A stretch of 63,595 nt of DNA, taken from the NCBI GenBank assembly GCA_016790695.1, contig JAEUOS010000004.1, positions 1-63,595 on the forward strand, given 5' to 3'. Below the pieces are notes generated by a model, which saw only the letters and a program-made list of their open reading frames with translations, did no database searches and was not told where the DNA came from. Of this stretch, positions 17,360-25,980 are shown piece by piece (position 1 is the stretch's first letter; each line of letters opens with the position of its first letter). Origin of the DNA: Burkholderiales bacterium (lineage in GTDB: Bacteria > Pseudomonadota > Gammaproteobacteria > Burkholderiales > JAEUOS01). Both the position numbers and the translations under genes were made by a program.

Positions 17360-19461
17360 GCGTCGGCCTCCATGACCAGATTGCCCAGCGAATCGACGCT
17401 GGCGGACCAGCCCGCCGGCACGACGGTGGTGGTCTCGTGCTCGGCGACGAGCGCCGGGCCGGCGACGCGCTCGGCGCCGGTCCGGTCGAAGCGCCAGGGC
17501 ACGCCGAACGCGGTGCGCCGGCCGAGCGCCGGTTCCCATGCCGCGCGCGGCGCCGCGGGGGCGGCGGCGTCCGACGGCTGCGCCGCCTGCGCGCGCGCGG
17601 CCGGCGCCGCCGCGGTCGCGAGCGTCAGCGACCAGGTCACGACCTCGACCGCCGAGCCCGGCACGCGCAGCCCGTAGACGCGCTCGTACTGCGCCTCGAA
17701 CGACTCGGCGAGGGCGGCGAGCGCCGCCGCGTCGAGCCGGCCGTCGGGCAGCGCCACGGTCAGCTCGTGGCCCTGGCCCGCGTAGCGCAGCTCGACCGTG
17801 CGCGCCTGGCCGATGGCGGCGGCGTCGATGCCGCAGGCGCGCGCCGCCGGCAGGACCACCGCGAGCGCCTCCTCGCGCATGCGCGCGAGCCGCGCGTTGG
17901 CGTCGTCCGGCGCGGTCGCCGCGAGCAGGCAGTGGTCGCTCTGCACCACCTCGAAGGCGATCGGCGCGCGCAGGAAGCCGATCGCCGAGCCGACGCCGGC
18001 GCCGGACGGCACGACCACCCGGCGGATGCCGAGCTTCTGCGCGAGCCGGCCCGCGTGCAGCGGCGCCGCGCCGCCGAAGGCGATCATGGTGAAGTTGCGG
18101 ATCACCCGCCCGCGCTCGATCGCGTGCACGCGCGCGGCGTTGGCCATGTTCTCCTCGACGATCTCGGAGATGCCGGCGGCCGACCAGAACGCGTCCATCG
18201 CCAGCCGCGCGCCGACCCCGGCGGCGAGCGCCGCGGCCGCGGCGTCGGCGTCGAGCGCGATGCGGCCGCCGGCGAACCGGCCGGCGTCGATGCGCCCGAG
18301 CACGAGATTGGCATCGGTGACCGTCGGCAGCGCGCCGCCGCGCCCGTAGCAGGCCGGGCCGGGCTCGGAGCCGGCCGAGTCGGGACCCACGGTGATGCGC
18401 GCCATCGCGTCGACCCGGCCGATCGAGCCGCCGCCGGCGCCGATCTCGACGAGCTCGATCACCGGGATGCGCAGCGGCAGGCCGCTGCCCTTCTGGTTGC
18501 GGTAGGAGCGCGCGACCTCGAAGCGGCGCGAGCGCTCGGCCGCGCCGCCGACGATCAGGCACACCTTGGCCGTGGTGCCGCCCATGTCGAAGGCCATCAC
18601 GTCGGCGAGCCCGCACTCGCGCGCCAGGTGCGCGGCGAGTATCGCGCCGCCCGCCGGGCCGGACTCGACCAGCCGCACCGGAAAGCGCGCCGCGTGCTCG
18701 AGCGTGGTGACGCCGCCGCCCGACATCATCAGCAGCAGCGGACAGTCGATGCCGGCCGCCTCGAGCAGCGCGGCGAGGCGCGTCAGGTAGCCCGCCATCA
18801 GCGGGCGCACGTACGCGTTGGCGCAGGTGGTCGAGAAGCGCTCGTATTCGCGCATCTCGGGGCAGACCTCGCCGGAGATGCACACCGTCACGCGCGGGCC
18901 GAGGATGTCGGCGACGATCGCGCGCGCGCGCCGCTCGTGCGCGGGCCAGCGGTAGGCGTGCAGGAAGCCGATCGCGACCGCCTCGACCCCGGCCGCCGCC
19001 ATCGCCCGCGCCGCCGCGGCCACGCCCGCCTCGTCGAGCGGGACCAGCACCTCGCCGTCGGCCGCGACGCGCTCGGCGACGGTGAAGCGCAGCGGCCGCG
19101 GCACCAGTTCCGGCGGGCGCTCGATGCCGATGTCGTACTGCTCGAAGCGCTTCTCGAATCCCATCTCGAGCACGTCGCGGAATCCGGCCGTGGTCAGCAG
19201 CGCGGTGCGCGCGCCCTTGCGCTCGATCAGCGCGTTGGTCGCGAGCGTCGTGCCGTGCACGAACAGGTCGACGTCGCCGCCGCCGAGCCCCGTCTCCTCG
19301 AACAGGCGCGCGATGCCCGCCATCACGCCTTCCTCGGGCGCGCGCGGGGTGGTCAGCACCTTGCAGGAGCGGCGCCCGGCCGGCGTCTCCAGCACGACGT
19401 CGGTGAAGGTGCCGCCGATGTCCGCGGCCAGCCGCACCCCGGCGCGGGCGGCGCCGTTCAC
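17356..19461 (-). CDS. hyuA: Hydantoinase/oxoprolinase subunit A
   Basis: A 701-residue HyuA-type subunit with an ASKHA (actin/Hsp70-like) ATPase fold. The phosphate-1 motif 'VRLAADIGGTFTDVVL' is at the N-terminus, 'VHGTTLATNALIERKGA' follows, and a second ATP motif is 'DVMAFDMGGTTAKVCLI'. 'NFTMIAFGGAAPLHA' and 'RRVVVPSGAGVGSAIGF' are family-specific. It phosphorylates the substrate carbonyl so that HyuB can open the ring. GTG at 19461 overlaps the stop of the upstream kynureninase-like gene (GTGA). Length is normal for N-methylhydantoinase A. Ring opening of a lactam or imide ahead of the P450, RidA and CoA steps is the likely role. Confidence 0.93.
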   Translation of the reverse strand: MNGAARAGVRLAADIGGTFTDVVLETPAGRRSCKVLTTPRAPEEGVMAGIARLFEETGLGGGDVDLFVHGTTLATNALIERKGARTALLTTAGFRDVLEMGFEKRFEQYDIGIERPPELVPRPLRFTVAERVAADGEVLVPLDEAGVAAAARAMAAAGVEAVAIGFLHAYRWPAHERRARAIVADILGPRVTVCISGEVCPEMREYERFSTTCANAYVRPLMAGYLTRLAALLEAAGIDCPLLLMMSGGGVTTLEHAARFPVRLVESGPAGGAILAAHLARECGLADVMAFDMGGTTAKVCLIVGGAAERSRRFEVARSYRNQKGSGLPLRIPVIELVEIGAGGGSIGRVDAMARITVGPDSAGSEPGPACYGRGGALPTVTDANLVLGRIDAGRFAGGRIALDADAAAAALAAGVGARLAMDAFWSAAGISEIVEENMANAARVHAIERGRVIRNFTMIAFGGAAPLHAGRLAQKLGIRRVVVPSGAGVGSAIGFLRAPIAFEVVQSDHCLLAATAPDDANARLARMREEALAVVLPAARACGIDAAAIGQARTVELRYAGQGHELTVALPDGRLDAAALAALAESFEAQYERVYGLRVPGSAVEVVTWSLTLATAAAPAARAQAAQPSDAAAPAAPRAAWEPALGRRTAFGVPWRFDRTGAERVAGPALVAEHETTTVVPAGWSASVDSLGNLVMEADA

Positions 19462-20726
19462 CGGACTTCCCCGGCGAAGCGCGGATCGCGCCAGCTGCCG
19501 CTCGCGAGGATGGCGCGCAGCCGCGCCACCGCCTGCCACAGCTCGGCGTGGGTGTTGGCGATCGGGTGCACGCCGAAGCGCAGCGCGTCGGGCTTGCGCG
19601 TCGACACCACGACCCCGGCGGCCACCAGCGCCTGGCCCAGCGCGCTGACGTTCGCGTCGGGCGCGGTCATGCGCAGCGCGACGTGGCCGCCGCGCCGTCC
19701 GTGCGCGCGCGGACTCGTGACCTCGACGCCGAGCGGGGCGCACTGCTCGTCGATCAGCGCGATCAGGGTGTCGGTGAGCGAGGCGTGGCGCCGGTCCAGC
19801 GCCGCCATGTCGGCGTCGCGCCAGAGGTCGGCCGCCGCGCCGAACGCGGCGTTGGCGAGCACCGCCGGCGTGCCCACGAGATGCCGCGCCACGCCCGGCG
19901 CCGGCGCGTAGTCGGCGGCGAAGTCGAAGGTCGCCGCGTGGCCCATCCAGCCGCACAGCGCCGGCCAGGCCGCGTCCTGCCAGCGCGGGTGCACGTAGAC
20001 GAGGGCCGGCGCGCCCGGGCCGCCGCACAGGTACTTGTAGCCGCAGGCCACCGCGAAGTCGGCACCGCTGCCGGCGAGGTCGATCGCCACCGCGCCGGCC
20101 GAATGCGACAGGTCCCACAGCGCGAGCGCGCCGTGCGCATGCGCGAGCGCGGTGAGCGCGCCCATGTCCAGGCGCGTCGCGTCGCGGTAGTCGACGTGCG
20201 ACAGCGCGACCACCGCGACGTCGCCGGGCGCGAGCGCCGCGGCCAGATCCCCGGCGCCGTCGATCAGGCGCACCTCGCCCAGGCCCGCCCGCGCGATGCC
20301 CTGCGCGATGTAGCGGTTCGACGGGAACACCTCGCGCTCGACGACCATGACGCGGCGCGGCGCCGCCGCCGCCAGCGCGTGGCGCAGGAGCTTGTACTGG
20401 TTGACGCTGGTGCTGTCGCAGACGGCGACGCTGTCGCCGGCGGCGCCGATCAGGGGCGCGAGCGCCGCGCCGAGCAGGCGCGGCTGGTCGAGCCAGTCGG
20501 TCTGGTTCCAGCTGCGCCGGCGCGCCACGCGCCAGCCCGCGTCGAGCGTCGCGGCCACGCGCGCCGGCGCGTCGGCCGGCATCGGCCCGATCGAGTTGGC
20601 GTCGAAGTAGAGCGTGTCCGGCGCGCCCGGCGCGAAGCGCGCGCGCAGCGCGTCCGCCACCGCATGCGCCGCATCGCGGGCGCGGCAGTCGTCGGGCGTG
20701 AGGGGCGGACGGGCGGGGGTCGGCAT
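19458..20726 (-). CDS. Kynureninase-like PLP enzyme 2
   Basis: A 422-residue PLP enzyme and paralogue of the product at 14427-15671. 'LYFDANSIGPMPADAPAR' opens the domain, 'LWDLSHSAGAVAIDLAG' carries the PLP-contact aspartate, and 'VACGYKYLCGGPGAPALVYV' the Schiff-base lysine, about K231. 'GHVALRM' and 'LRFGVHPIANTHAELWQ' are the usual small-domain strands. It is the first gene of the overlapped kynU-hyuA-hyuB-kynU set and starts 77 bp from the divergent LysR start. Two paralogues in one operon suggest a heterodimer or two successive cleavages. As with its partner, the physiological substrate need not be kynurenine. Confidence 0.87.
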   Translation of the reverse strand: MPTPARPPLTPDDCRARDAAHAVADALRARFAPGAPDTLYFDANSIGPMPADAPARVAATLDAGWRVARRRSWNQTDWLDQPRLLGAALAPLIGAAGDSVAVCDSTSVNQYKLLRHALAAAAPRRVMVVEREVFPSNRYIAQGIARAGLGEVRLIDGAGDLAAALAPGDVAVVALSHVDYRDATRLDMGALTALAHAHGALALWDLSHSAGAVAIDLAGSGADFAVACGYKYLCGGPGAPALVYVHPRWQDAAWPALCGWMGHAATFDFAADYAPAPGVARHLVGTPAVLANAAFGAAADLWRDADMAALDRRHASLTDTLIALIDEQCAPLGVEVTSPRAHGRRGGHVALRMTAPDANVSALGQALVAAGVVVSTRKPDALRFGVHPIANTHAELWQAVARLRAILASGSWRDPRFAGEVR

Positions 20727-20749
20727 CGCGGGATCCGGTGCATGCTAAA

Positions 20750-20770
20750 TTGCGGCGGACATTCCGGCAA
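20750..20770. promoter_or_regulatory. Candidate LysR operator between lysR and the kynU/hyu genes
   Basis: An imperfect dyad with outer arms TTGC and GCAA and inner GG/CC pairs lies in the short gap between the divergent kynureninase-like and LysR genes. LysR regulators normally bind such dyads beside their own gene and the divergent target. The match is weak and was found by eye; a second palindrome, ATGTACAT (20785-20792), is nearby. Confidence 0.3.
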
Positions 20771-20803
20771 GACATGGAAACGGCATGTACATTCGCTTTG
20801 GTT

Positions 20804-21784
20804 ATGGATACCCGCGGCGACCGCTACCCGGCCGCTGAGGCGGCCGCGGGCGACGCGGGCGTGCCGGACCCGGCGGCGCTGATGCTGCTCGCGCAGATCG
20901 CCGATGCGGGCAGCGTGACGGCCGCGGCGCGCGCGCTCGGCTGCTCCCAGCCGGCGCTGAGCAAGCAGCTGCGCCGCCTCGAGCAGGCGCTCGGGGCGCC
21001 GCTGTTCGAGCGCGGCGTGCGCGGCGTGCAGCCCACGGCCGACGGCGAGGCGCTGCTGCCGCGCGCCCGCGCCATCCGCGCGCAGGCGCGGATGGCGGGA
21101 CAGGAGATGCGCCAGCGCCGCGGGCTGCGCGAAGGCCGGCTGACGGTGGCCCTGTCGCACTTCGCGACGATCAACCTGCTGCCGCGCGTGGTCCCCGCGT
21201 TTCACGCGCGCTGGCCCGGCGTGCAGCTGTCGATCGTGCCGCCGACCTTCGAGCTCGGCGGCCTGCGCGAGGGCGAACCCGATTTCGCGGTCATGTCGCT
21301 GCCGGCCGAGCGCCTGGGCGCCGAATTCAGCGCCCGGCCGATCTATGCGACCAGCGTGGCGGCCGTGGTGCGCCCGGGGCATCCGCTGGCGCGCGCGGAC
21401 GCGCTCGCCGCGGCACGCGACGCCGACTGGCTGCTGCCCAGCCCGCACAGCTCGGTCACGCGCGGCCTCGAGCGCGCCTTTCGCCGCGCGCGCCTGGGCG
21501 CACCGCGCTGCACGATCACCTGCCAGACCCTGACCGGCGTCGAATTGCTCGCGCGCCATTCGGACCTCGTGGCCGCGGTGCCGGTCGAGGTGCACGAGGC
21601 GCGCGCGGCGTCGAGCGGGCTGGTGCGCATGCCGCTGGCGGAGACCATCGAGGGACCGCGCGTGGCGGTGCTGCGCTGGATCGATTCGCGCCCGACGCCC
21701 GCGTCGGCTGCGCTCGAGGAAGCCTTCGTGCAGGCCGCGCACGCGATGGCGCGCGCGCAGGCCGGGCGCAAGCGCCGCCGCTAG
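20804..21784 (+). CDS. LysR-type transcriptional regulator
   Basis: A 326-residue LysR regulator. The winged helix-turn-helix is at about residues 26-85: 'LMLLAQIADAGSVTAAARAL', then 'CSQPALSKQLRRLEQALGAP' and 'LFERGVRGVQPTADGEALL'. The C-terminal two-lobed co-inducer domain starts at 'GRLTVALSHFATINLLPRVV'. It is divergent from the kynU/hyu run and is the obvious candidate to activate it when the pathway substrate is present. In-frame ATGs at 20738 and 20774 are possible, but the first would leave only 11 bp between the genes, so I prefer 20804. No start has a good Shine-Dalgarno site. Confidence 0.88.
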   Translation: MDTRGDRYPAAEAAAGDAGVPDPAALMLLAQIADAGSVTAAARALGCSQPALSKQLRRLEQALGAPLFERGVRGVQPTADGEALLPRARAIRAQARMAGQEMRQRRGLREGRLTVALSHFATINLLPRVVPAFHARWPGVQLSIVPPTFELGGLREGEPDFAVMSLPAERLGAEFSARPIYATSVAAVVRPGHPLARADALAAARDADWLLPSPHSSVTRGLERAFRRARLGAPRCTITCQTLTGVELLARHSDLVAAVPVEVHEARAASSGLVRMPLAETIEGPRVAVLRWIDSRPTPASAALEEAFVQAAHAMARAQAGRKRRR

Positions 21785-21809
21785 GCCGCCCGCGCCGTCC
21801 CGGCCGGGC

Positions 21810-22238
21810 TCAGCGCGCCGCCGCGAGCTGCGCGCGGATGAGTTCGATCTCGGTCTCGTGGGTGTGCATCAGCCGCGCCCAGCGCTCGTCGCTCATGTCG
21901 CCGGTGCGCCAGGCCGTCAGCGTCACCACGCAGGTGCCGGCCGGATGCCCGAGCGTCTCGCCGGCGATCACGCCGGCCTGGATGCGCGGCACCAGCGTCG
22001 TGCGCGTCGCGCCCACGAGGTAGTCGACCTGGCCGCGCGCGGCATCGGCGACCACGCGCACGAAGCCGGTCGCGCCGTCGAACAGCGACGCGCCCTCGAA
22101 CAGGCCGGGCTCGACCTCGCGGCAATTCCACAGGCCGAGCACCCAGCGCGCCATGCCGGCCTGCGTCGACAGATGGGCGAGCGCCGCAGCGGGCGTGGCG
22201 GCGCACAGGCGCGCGGTGGCATGGACCAGGGACGACAT
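21810..22238 (-). CDS. SRPBCC/START-like small protein
   Basis: A 142-residue soluble protein. The pattern 'HATARLCAATPAAALAHLST', 'WVLGLWNCREVEPGLFEGAS', 'VDYLVGATRTTLVPRIQAGV' and a last long helix ending 'THETEIELIRAQLA' suggests the helix-grip (SRPBCC, polyketide-cyclase-like) fold that binds hydrophobic ligands. This is a fold-level judgement only. It sits 35 bp after the VOC-bicupin gene on the minus strand and converges on lysR. It could bind or process an intermediate of the same local pathway. Confidence 0.65.
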   Translation of the reverse strand: MSSLVHATARLCAATPAAALAHLSTQAGMARWVLGLWNCREVEPGLFEGASLFDGATGFVRVVADAARGQVDYLVGATRTTLVPRIQAGVIAGETLGHPAGTCVVTLTAWRTGDMSDERWARLMHTHETEIELIRAQLAAAR

Positions 22239-22273
22239 CGGGTTCCTCGCGTGACGCAGCCGTCGGTGATCGC

Positions 22274-23371
22274 TCAGGCCGGCGCGCCGGCGGCGGCCGG
22301 CAGCAGCACTTCGAGCAGTTGCAGGTCCGGCGTGCAGGCGTCGATCGCGTAGTCCGTGCCGCCGGGCACGACGCAGCAGTCGCCGGCCTCGAGCCGGTGC
22401 GCCCCGGCGCATTCGAGGGTCAGCGCGCCGGCCAGCACGAACAGGAAGTCGAACTCGGCGTCGTGCCGCGCCGCGCGGCGCGGCGGCGGCGCGCCGCGCA
22501 ACCGCACCACGCGCGCTGCCGCGAGGCCGCCGGTGGCGGCCGCGAAGCCGATGTCGCGCCACGCGAAGGCGCCGGCGGCCTGCCAGCGCGCGCCGGCGGC
22601 GACGTGGCGCACGAAGCGCTGGCCCGAGAAATCGCGCTGCGGCCGCAACCGCGCATTCGGCAGGTCGAGCGCGGGGTCGGCGAAGGTCTCGTGCCACGCC
22701 GGACAGGCGATCTCGACCACCTCCAGCCCCGGCGAACTCTCGAGCACGCGATGGCGGATGCGCGGCGGCTGCAGCACGCAGTCGCCCGCATGCATCACGA
22801 ACGGCGCGCCCTGGTCCTCGTAGACCACGCGCACCCAGCCGCGCGCGACGTAGATCATCTGGAAGCGGATCTTGTGGAAGTGCACGTAGTCGGGCACCGG
22901 CCCGCCGTCCTCGATGCGGATGTGCGAGGCGATGAAGCGCCCGCCGAGGCGATCGGGGATCAGGTCGCGGTAGGTCATGCCGGCCCGACCGCGATGCCAG
23001 GCCGCGTCCGCGGCGCGACGCGTGACGACCAGGCGGGGCGCGAGCGGCGGCACCTCCAGCGGCGGGTCGGCGTCGACGATGTCGACCACCGTGCCGTTGG
23101 GCGCGGTCAGGCGGCGCGCGCCGCCGGCCACGGTCTCCGGCGCCGTGCAGGCGAGGCGCAGCGTGCCGGGGTCGCCGGCGGCGGCGCCATCGAGGCGCAG
23201 GCGCAGGCCGTGGCCGGCCACCACCGCCACCGCCGGCGCGTCGGCGGGAAAGATCGCCGCGACGCGGAAGCCCAGGATGTCGGTGAAGAACGCCAGCGTC
23301 GCGTCGAGGTCGCCGGCGGGCAGCAGCACTTCCGCCGCGCGCACCTGCGCGGCCGGGACGGGTGTGGTCAA
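22274..23371 (-). CDS. VOC (glyoxalase) domain fused to a bicupin
   Basis: A 365-residue protein with an unusual domain order. Residues 1-110 are a vicinal-oxygen-chelate domain ('AEVLLPAGDLDATLAFFTDI', 'GLRLRLDGAA'). Two cupin barrels follow. The first is near 'VHFHKIRFQMIYVARGWVRV', with 'GDCVLQPPRIRHRVLESSPG' supplying histidines. The second is near 'DFLFVLAGALTLECAGAH', with 'DCCVVPGGTDYAI'. Cupins hold a metal through His/Glu residues, so a dioxygenase, an isomerase or a ligand-binding role is possible. The best start is TTG at 23371 with GGAGG 9 bases upstream; no ATG has such a site. It lies between the SRPBCC-like and CoA-transferase 2 genes. Confidence 0.75.
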   Translation of the reverse strand: MTTPVPAAQVRAAEVLLPAGDLDATLAFFTDILGFRVAAIFPADAPAVAVVAGHGLRLRLDGAAAGDPGTLRLACTAPETVAGGARRLTAPNGTVVDIVDADPPLEVPPLAPRLVVTRRAADAAWHRGRAGMTYRDLIPDRLGGRFIASHIRIEDGGPVPDYVHFHKIRFQMIYVARGWVRVVYEDQGAPFVMHAGDCVLQPPRIRHRVLESSPGLEVVEIACPAWHETFADPALDLPNARLRPQRDFSGQRFVRHVAAGARWQAAGAFAWRDIGFAAATGGLAAARVVRLRGAPPPRRAARHDAEFDFLFVLAGALTLECAGAHRLEAGDCCVVPGGTDYAIDACTPDLQLLEVLLPAAAGAPA

Positions 23372-23434
23372 GCGTTCAGTCCTCCAGCAGGCCGGCGCGG
23401 CGACAGCGCCGCGCGGCTGCACGGGAATATTACT

Positions 23435-24820
23435 TTACGGGCGCCCGGACCAGGACGGCGGATGGGTGCCGGGCGGCATCGCGGGCAGCGCCCATCCGGC
23501 CGGCACGCCGTCGAGGCGCGCCGCATGCGCGATCGCCCGCAGTTCGCCCCAGCCCGACATGCTCGCTTCGACATGCGGCTCGCGGGGCGGCCACGGCGCG
23601 GCCAGCCCCTCGGGAATCCGTCCCAGCGAGCGCAGCCACAGGCCGGTGCGCGCCAGGGAGACGCGCAGGTGCCAGCTGCCGCCCTCGCGCGCCTGGCGCA
23701 GCAGCGCCGCCTGCGCCGCGAACGCCATCAGGAATCCCGAGGCGTAGTCGAGGATCTGCACCGGCAGCGGCTGCGGCGCGTCCGCGCCGGCCGCCGCCGC
23801 CTCGGCGAGATTGAACCCGGTCGCGGTCTGCACCAGCGAATCGAAGCCGCGCCGGCCCGCCCACGGCCCGGCGTCGCCGTACGCGGACAGCGAGACGCAG
23901 ACGATGCCCGGCCGCAGCCGCGCCAGGTCCGCCGGGCCGAAGCCGCGCGCGGCCAGCGCGCCGGGCCGGTAGCCCTGGACGAAGACGTGCGCGCCGCCGA
24001 CCAGCGCGGCCAGCGCCGCGCGCCCGGCGGCCGTGTCGAGATCGACATGGCAGGAGCGCTTGCCGCGGCTGGTCTCGATGATGCTCTCGATGTTGGGCAG
24101 GTGCGGCGCATTGACCAGCAGCACGTCGGCGCCGTAGGCGGCGAGCGTGCGCCCGCAGACCGGACCGGCGAGGATGCGGGTGAGGTCGAGCACGCGGATG
24201 CCGGCCAGCGGTCGCGCCGCGGGCGGCGGCAGCGGCACGGGCGGCGCCTCGCCGATCCTCTCCCATCCGATCAGCGGCTGTGCCGCCACCGCGCGCGCGT
24301 GCGGGTGGGCGTCCCATTGCGCGAAGCTGCGCGCGGCCGCCACCACCAGGCCGGCCGCCGCCGCGTCCGCCTCGAACGCGAGCGCATCATGGCGCGCGAG
24401 CGCCTCCGCCACCGCCGCGCGCGGCGTGTCCGGTCCCGGCGGCAGGCCGAGCAGGCGCAGCGCGCCGTCGCGATGGTGCGCGAAATTCGCGTGGATGCGC
24501 ACCCAGCCGGCGCGACACGCATAGAGGCCCGAGATCTTGTCCCACCGCTCGGGAACGCGGCCGTCGATCGAGAACCAGCCCGTGCATTCCTGTGCGGCCG
24601 CGCGCATGTCGACGGCCACGCCGCACGGCGGCGCGCCGCCGCGGCCGCCCAGGGTGCTGGCGGCCAGCGCCGCGGCGGCGATCGACGCCTGCGCGGCGGT
24701 GCCGACGGCGAACGACGAAGGCAGCGCCGGCTCCGCGCCCTCGAGGCGCGCGCGCGCGAGGTCGCGGGCGTCGAGCCCGGCGTCGGCCCAGAGTCCGGCA
24801 AGCACGTCGATGGCATTCAT
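23435..24820 (-). CDS. CaiB/BaiF CoA-transferase 2, long two-part form
   Basis: At 461 residues this class III CoA-transferase is about 60 longer than the usual 400. The standard N-terminal half begins only near residue 204 ('PLAGIRVLDLTRILAGPVCG'). The 200 residues before it resemble the C-terminal half of the family ('WVRIHANFAHHRDGALRLLG', then an Ala-rich helical stretch), as in a rearranged or fused form. The likely catalytic aspartate is in 'PVQILDYASGFLMAF'. GGAGGGAG lies just before the ATG. It is divergent from Bug gene 5 and co-directional with the VOC-bicupin gene. The CoA acceptor is unknown. Confidence 0.85.
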   Translation of the reverse strand: MNAIDVLAGLWADAGLDARDLARARLEGAEPALPSSFAVGTAAQASIAAAALAASTLGGRGGAPPCGVAVDMRAAAQECTGWFSIDGRVPERWDKISGLYACRAGWVRIHANFAHHRDGALRLLGLPPGPDTPRAAVAEALARHDALAFEADAAAAGLVVAAARSFAQWDAHPHARAVAAQPLIGWERIGEAPPVPLPPPAARPLAGIRVLDLTRILAGPVCGRTLAAYGADVLLVNAPHLPNIESIIETSRGKRSCHVDLDTAAGRAALAALVGGAHVFVQGYRPGALAARGFGPADLARLRPGIVCVSLSAYGDAGPWAGRRGFDSLVQTATGFNLAEAAAAGADAPQPLPVQILDYASGFLMAFAAQAALLRQAREGGSWHLRVSLARTGLWLRSLGRIPEGLAAPWPPREPHVEASMSGWGELRAIAHAARLDGVPAGWALPAMPPGTHPPSWSGRP

Positions 24821-24939
24821 CAGGCTCCCTCCCGCGTGCGGCGCGCGAATGCGCGCCGCGCGAGACGATATCATTGGCCCGGATTCCGCCGTGCGACCGC
24901 CGGTCGCGCGCGCCCCGCCACAACGACCCGGGAGACCCG

Positions 24940-25908
24940 ATGATCCGCCGCCTGCTGCACACCTCGCTCGCCCTCGCCCTCGCCTGCGCCGCCGCCGGCG
25001 CCGCGGCGCAGGCCTGGCCCGCCAAGCCGATCCGCATGATCGTGCCCTACACGCCGGGCGGCTACACCGACAACATGGCGCGCGGCGTCGGCGAGCCGCT
25101 CGCGCGCGCGCTCGGCACCACGGTGATCTTCGAGAACCGCCCGGGCGCCAACAGCATCCTCGGCGCCGAGATGCTCGCCAAGTCCGCGCCCGACGGCTAC
25201 ACGCTCGGCACCGTGATCGCGGCGCATTCGGCCAACGCCACGCTCTATCCGAAGCTGCCGTTCGACGTGCAGAAGGATTTCGCGCCGGTGGCGCTGATCT
25301 CGGTCGCTCCGCTGATCCTGGTCGCGAACAACGACTTCCCGGCGAAGTCCGTGGCCGAGTTCATCGCGTACGCGAAGGCGAACCCGGGCAGGATCAACTT
25401 CGGGTCCTCGGGCAACGGCGCGGCGGCGCACCTGACCATGGAATACCTGAAGGGCCTCACCGGCACCAGCATGCAGCACGTGCCCTACAAGGGCACCGCG
25501 CCGGCGCTGACCGACCTGATCGGCGGCGCCATCGGCGTGATGTTCGACGTGCCCGCGACGATGATGCCGCACGTGCGCGCCGGCAAGATCCGCGCGCTCG
25601 GCGTGACCTCCGACAAGCGCGTCGGCGGCGCGCCCGAGGTGCCGACGTTCAACGAGTCCGGCATGCCGGGCTTCCTCGCCAGCAGCTGGGCGATGGTGCT
25701 CGCGCCCGCCGGCACGCCGGCCGACATCGTCAACCGGCTGGCGACGGAGATCACGCGCGTCGTCCGCGGCCAGGCGTTCCGCGACCGCTTCGAGTCCCAG
25801 GGCATCATCCCGGCCGGCGGCACGCCGGAGGAAGCGGCGGCGTTCCTGCGCACCGAGGTCGCGAAGTGGGGCAAGGTGATCCGGGATGCGAACGTGAAGG
25901 TGGACTAG
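24940..25908 (+). CDS. Bug/TctC-type solute-binding protein 5
   Basis: A 322-residue Bug-family periplasmic binding protein with a signal peptide at 1-24 ('MIRRLLHTSLALALACAAAG' to 'AAAQ'). Signatures are 'VPYTPGGYTDNMARGVGEP', 'VIFENRPGANSILGAEM', 'SAPDGYTLGTVIAAHSA' and 'HVPYKGTAPALTDLIGGAIG'. The pocket loop has Tyr (PGGYTD) where other copies have Gly or Ser. It has GGAGA before the ATG and begins the plus-strand group with a VOC protein and a flavin monooxygenase, so it may bind an aromatic acid used by them. Confidence 0.93.
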   Translation: MIRRLLHTSLALALACAAAGAAAQAWPAKPIRMIVPYTPGGYTDNMARGVGEPLARALGTTVIFENRPGANSILGAEMLAKSAPDGYTLGTVIAAHSANATLYPKLPFDVQKDFAPVALISVAPLILVANNDFPAKSVAEFIAYAKANPGRINFGSSGNGAAAHLTMEYLKGLTGTSMQHVPYKGTAPALTDLIGGAIGVMFDVPATMMPHVRAGKIRALGVTSDKRVGGAPEVPTFNESGMPGFLASSWAMVLAPAGTPADIVNRLATEITRVVRGQAFRDRFESQGIIPAGGTPEEAAAFLRTEVAKWGKVIRDANVKVD

Positions 25909-25980
25909 GGCGAGACACTATTGCGCGCCGGGGCCGACCTCGGTATCTTCAGATCGTCGCCAACTCGGGAGCAGAACACC

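Noticed and set aside
14427..20726. Tryptophan/kynurenine degradation operon
   Set aside because: Although two genes resemble kynureninase, tryptophan dioxygenase and kynurenine formamidase genes are missing, and hydantoinase subunits are interleaved.
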